Shown here piece by piece: positions 63,430 through 63,530 of a DNA stretch of 63,530 bases. Where the stretch lies: assembly GCA_030538415.1 (NCBI GenBank), contig JAUNTY010000011.1, positions 1 to 63,530 on the forward strand, written 5' to 3'. A model generated the notes under the pieces. It made no database searches and was not told where the DNA came from. It was given only the letters and a program-made list of their open reading frames with translations. How positions within the stretch are numbered: the stretch's first letter is position 1; each line of letters starts with the position of its first letter. This stretch comes from Neisseria sp. GTDB lineage: Bacteria; Pseudomonadota; Gammaproteobacteria; Burkholderiales; Neisseriaceae. Position numbers and translations under genes: made by a program.

Positions 63430-63530
63430 CCGAGACCTTTGCAAAACACCTTTTGCTGCATCGCAAAAGCATCCACTCCGTCATTCCGGCGCAGGCCGGA
63501 ATCCATAGCCCGCCATAAAAACCCATTTGA
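63430..63530. repeat. Compound repeat running off the window end
   Basis: GGCCGAGACCTTTGCAAAAC, then a dRS3-like palindrome at 63483-63502 (ATTCCGGCGCAGGCCGGAAT). It matches the right half of the 29449-29646 unit in reverse orientation. The gap from 62936 has no gene. Confidence 0.75.

Noticed and set aside
63251-63508. 85-codon frame near the window end
   Set aside because: It consists of compound repeat and dRS3 sequence.

Overview
The window is chromosomal DNA of a commensal Neisseria (Betaproteobacteria). It is filled with the neisserial DNA uptake sequence core GCCGTCTGAA, mostly as the AG-DUS dialect (AGGCCGTCTGAA), often as inverted pairs acting as terminators. Neisserial small repeats are common: Correia-type elements (CREE), dRS3 palindromes and longer compound repeats. 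Gene blocks such as zipA-ligA, holB-pilZ-tatD and recO-pdxJ-acpS also fit. GC content looks moderate to high. No phage, IS transposase, rRNA operon or CRISPR array was seen. The species cannot be fixed from this window.

Layout. 1-1.1 kb: 3' part of pyrG. 1.4-16 kb: accessory metabolism in short units, namely a DUF2255 protein, a LysR/LLM-flavin pair, putrescine-to-GABA genes (patA, patD), a MerR/SDR pair, an isochorismatase-like hydrolase, mdaB, a Bacillus-like glcU-gdh pair, a zinc alcohol dehydrogenase and a metallo-beta-lactamase-fold hydrolase. 16.3-21.8 kb: a 31-residue membrane protein, an unassigned membrane protein, an AI-2E transporter, purM, a class V aminotransferase, queH and tRNA-Gly(CCC). 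21.9-29.4 kb: a complete ABC-type tripartite efflux system resembling E. coli ybhGFSR, with an outer-membrane channel and a divergent CecR-type repressor. 30-33 kb: ppk2 and a fused pabB-pabC. 33.4-40 kb: galU, ligA, zipA, ampD, msrB. 40-48 kb: mltG, tmk, holB, pilZ, tatD, an MBL hydrolase and a 511-residue unknown. 48.2 kb: SRP RNA. 48.6-52.4 kb: a giant FAD/Fe-S oxidoreductase. 52.5-63 kb: uppP, dsbA, a VOC protein, a SPOR protein, comM, ubiK, a Nudix protein, acpS, pdxJ, a WG-repeat protein and recO.

The most striking signal is in the efflux locus. Between about 22.8 and 28.7 kb there are seven exact copies of the Pasteurellaceae (Haemophilus) uptake signal core AAGTGCGGT, and I found none in the rest of the window. 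Three are joined end to end with a Neisseria DUS, giving composite tags readable by the uptake systems of both families. Several lie in a linker between the two ATPase domains of the YbhF-like protein, where the tags themselves encode the linker. This suggests a cassette that moves between, or has been shaped by, two different natural-transformation systems.

A second theme is small mobile repeats that alter genes. CREEs are nested in each other with exact TA duplications, one supplies the last seven codons and stop of the NodT-like channel, and one supplies the -10 hexamer of a MerR-type promoter. An inverted pair of a foreign DUS dialect (AGGCTGCCTGAA, described for Simonsiella-type relatives) forms the dsbA terminator.
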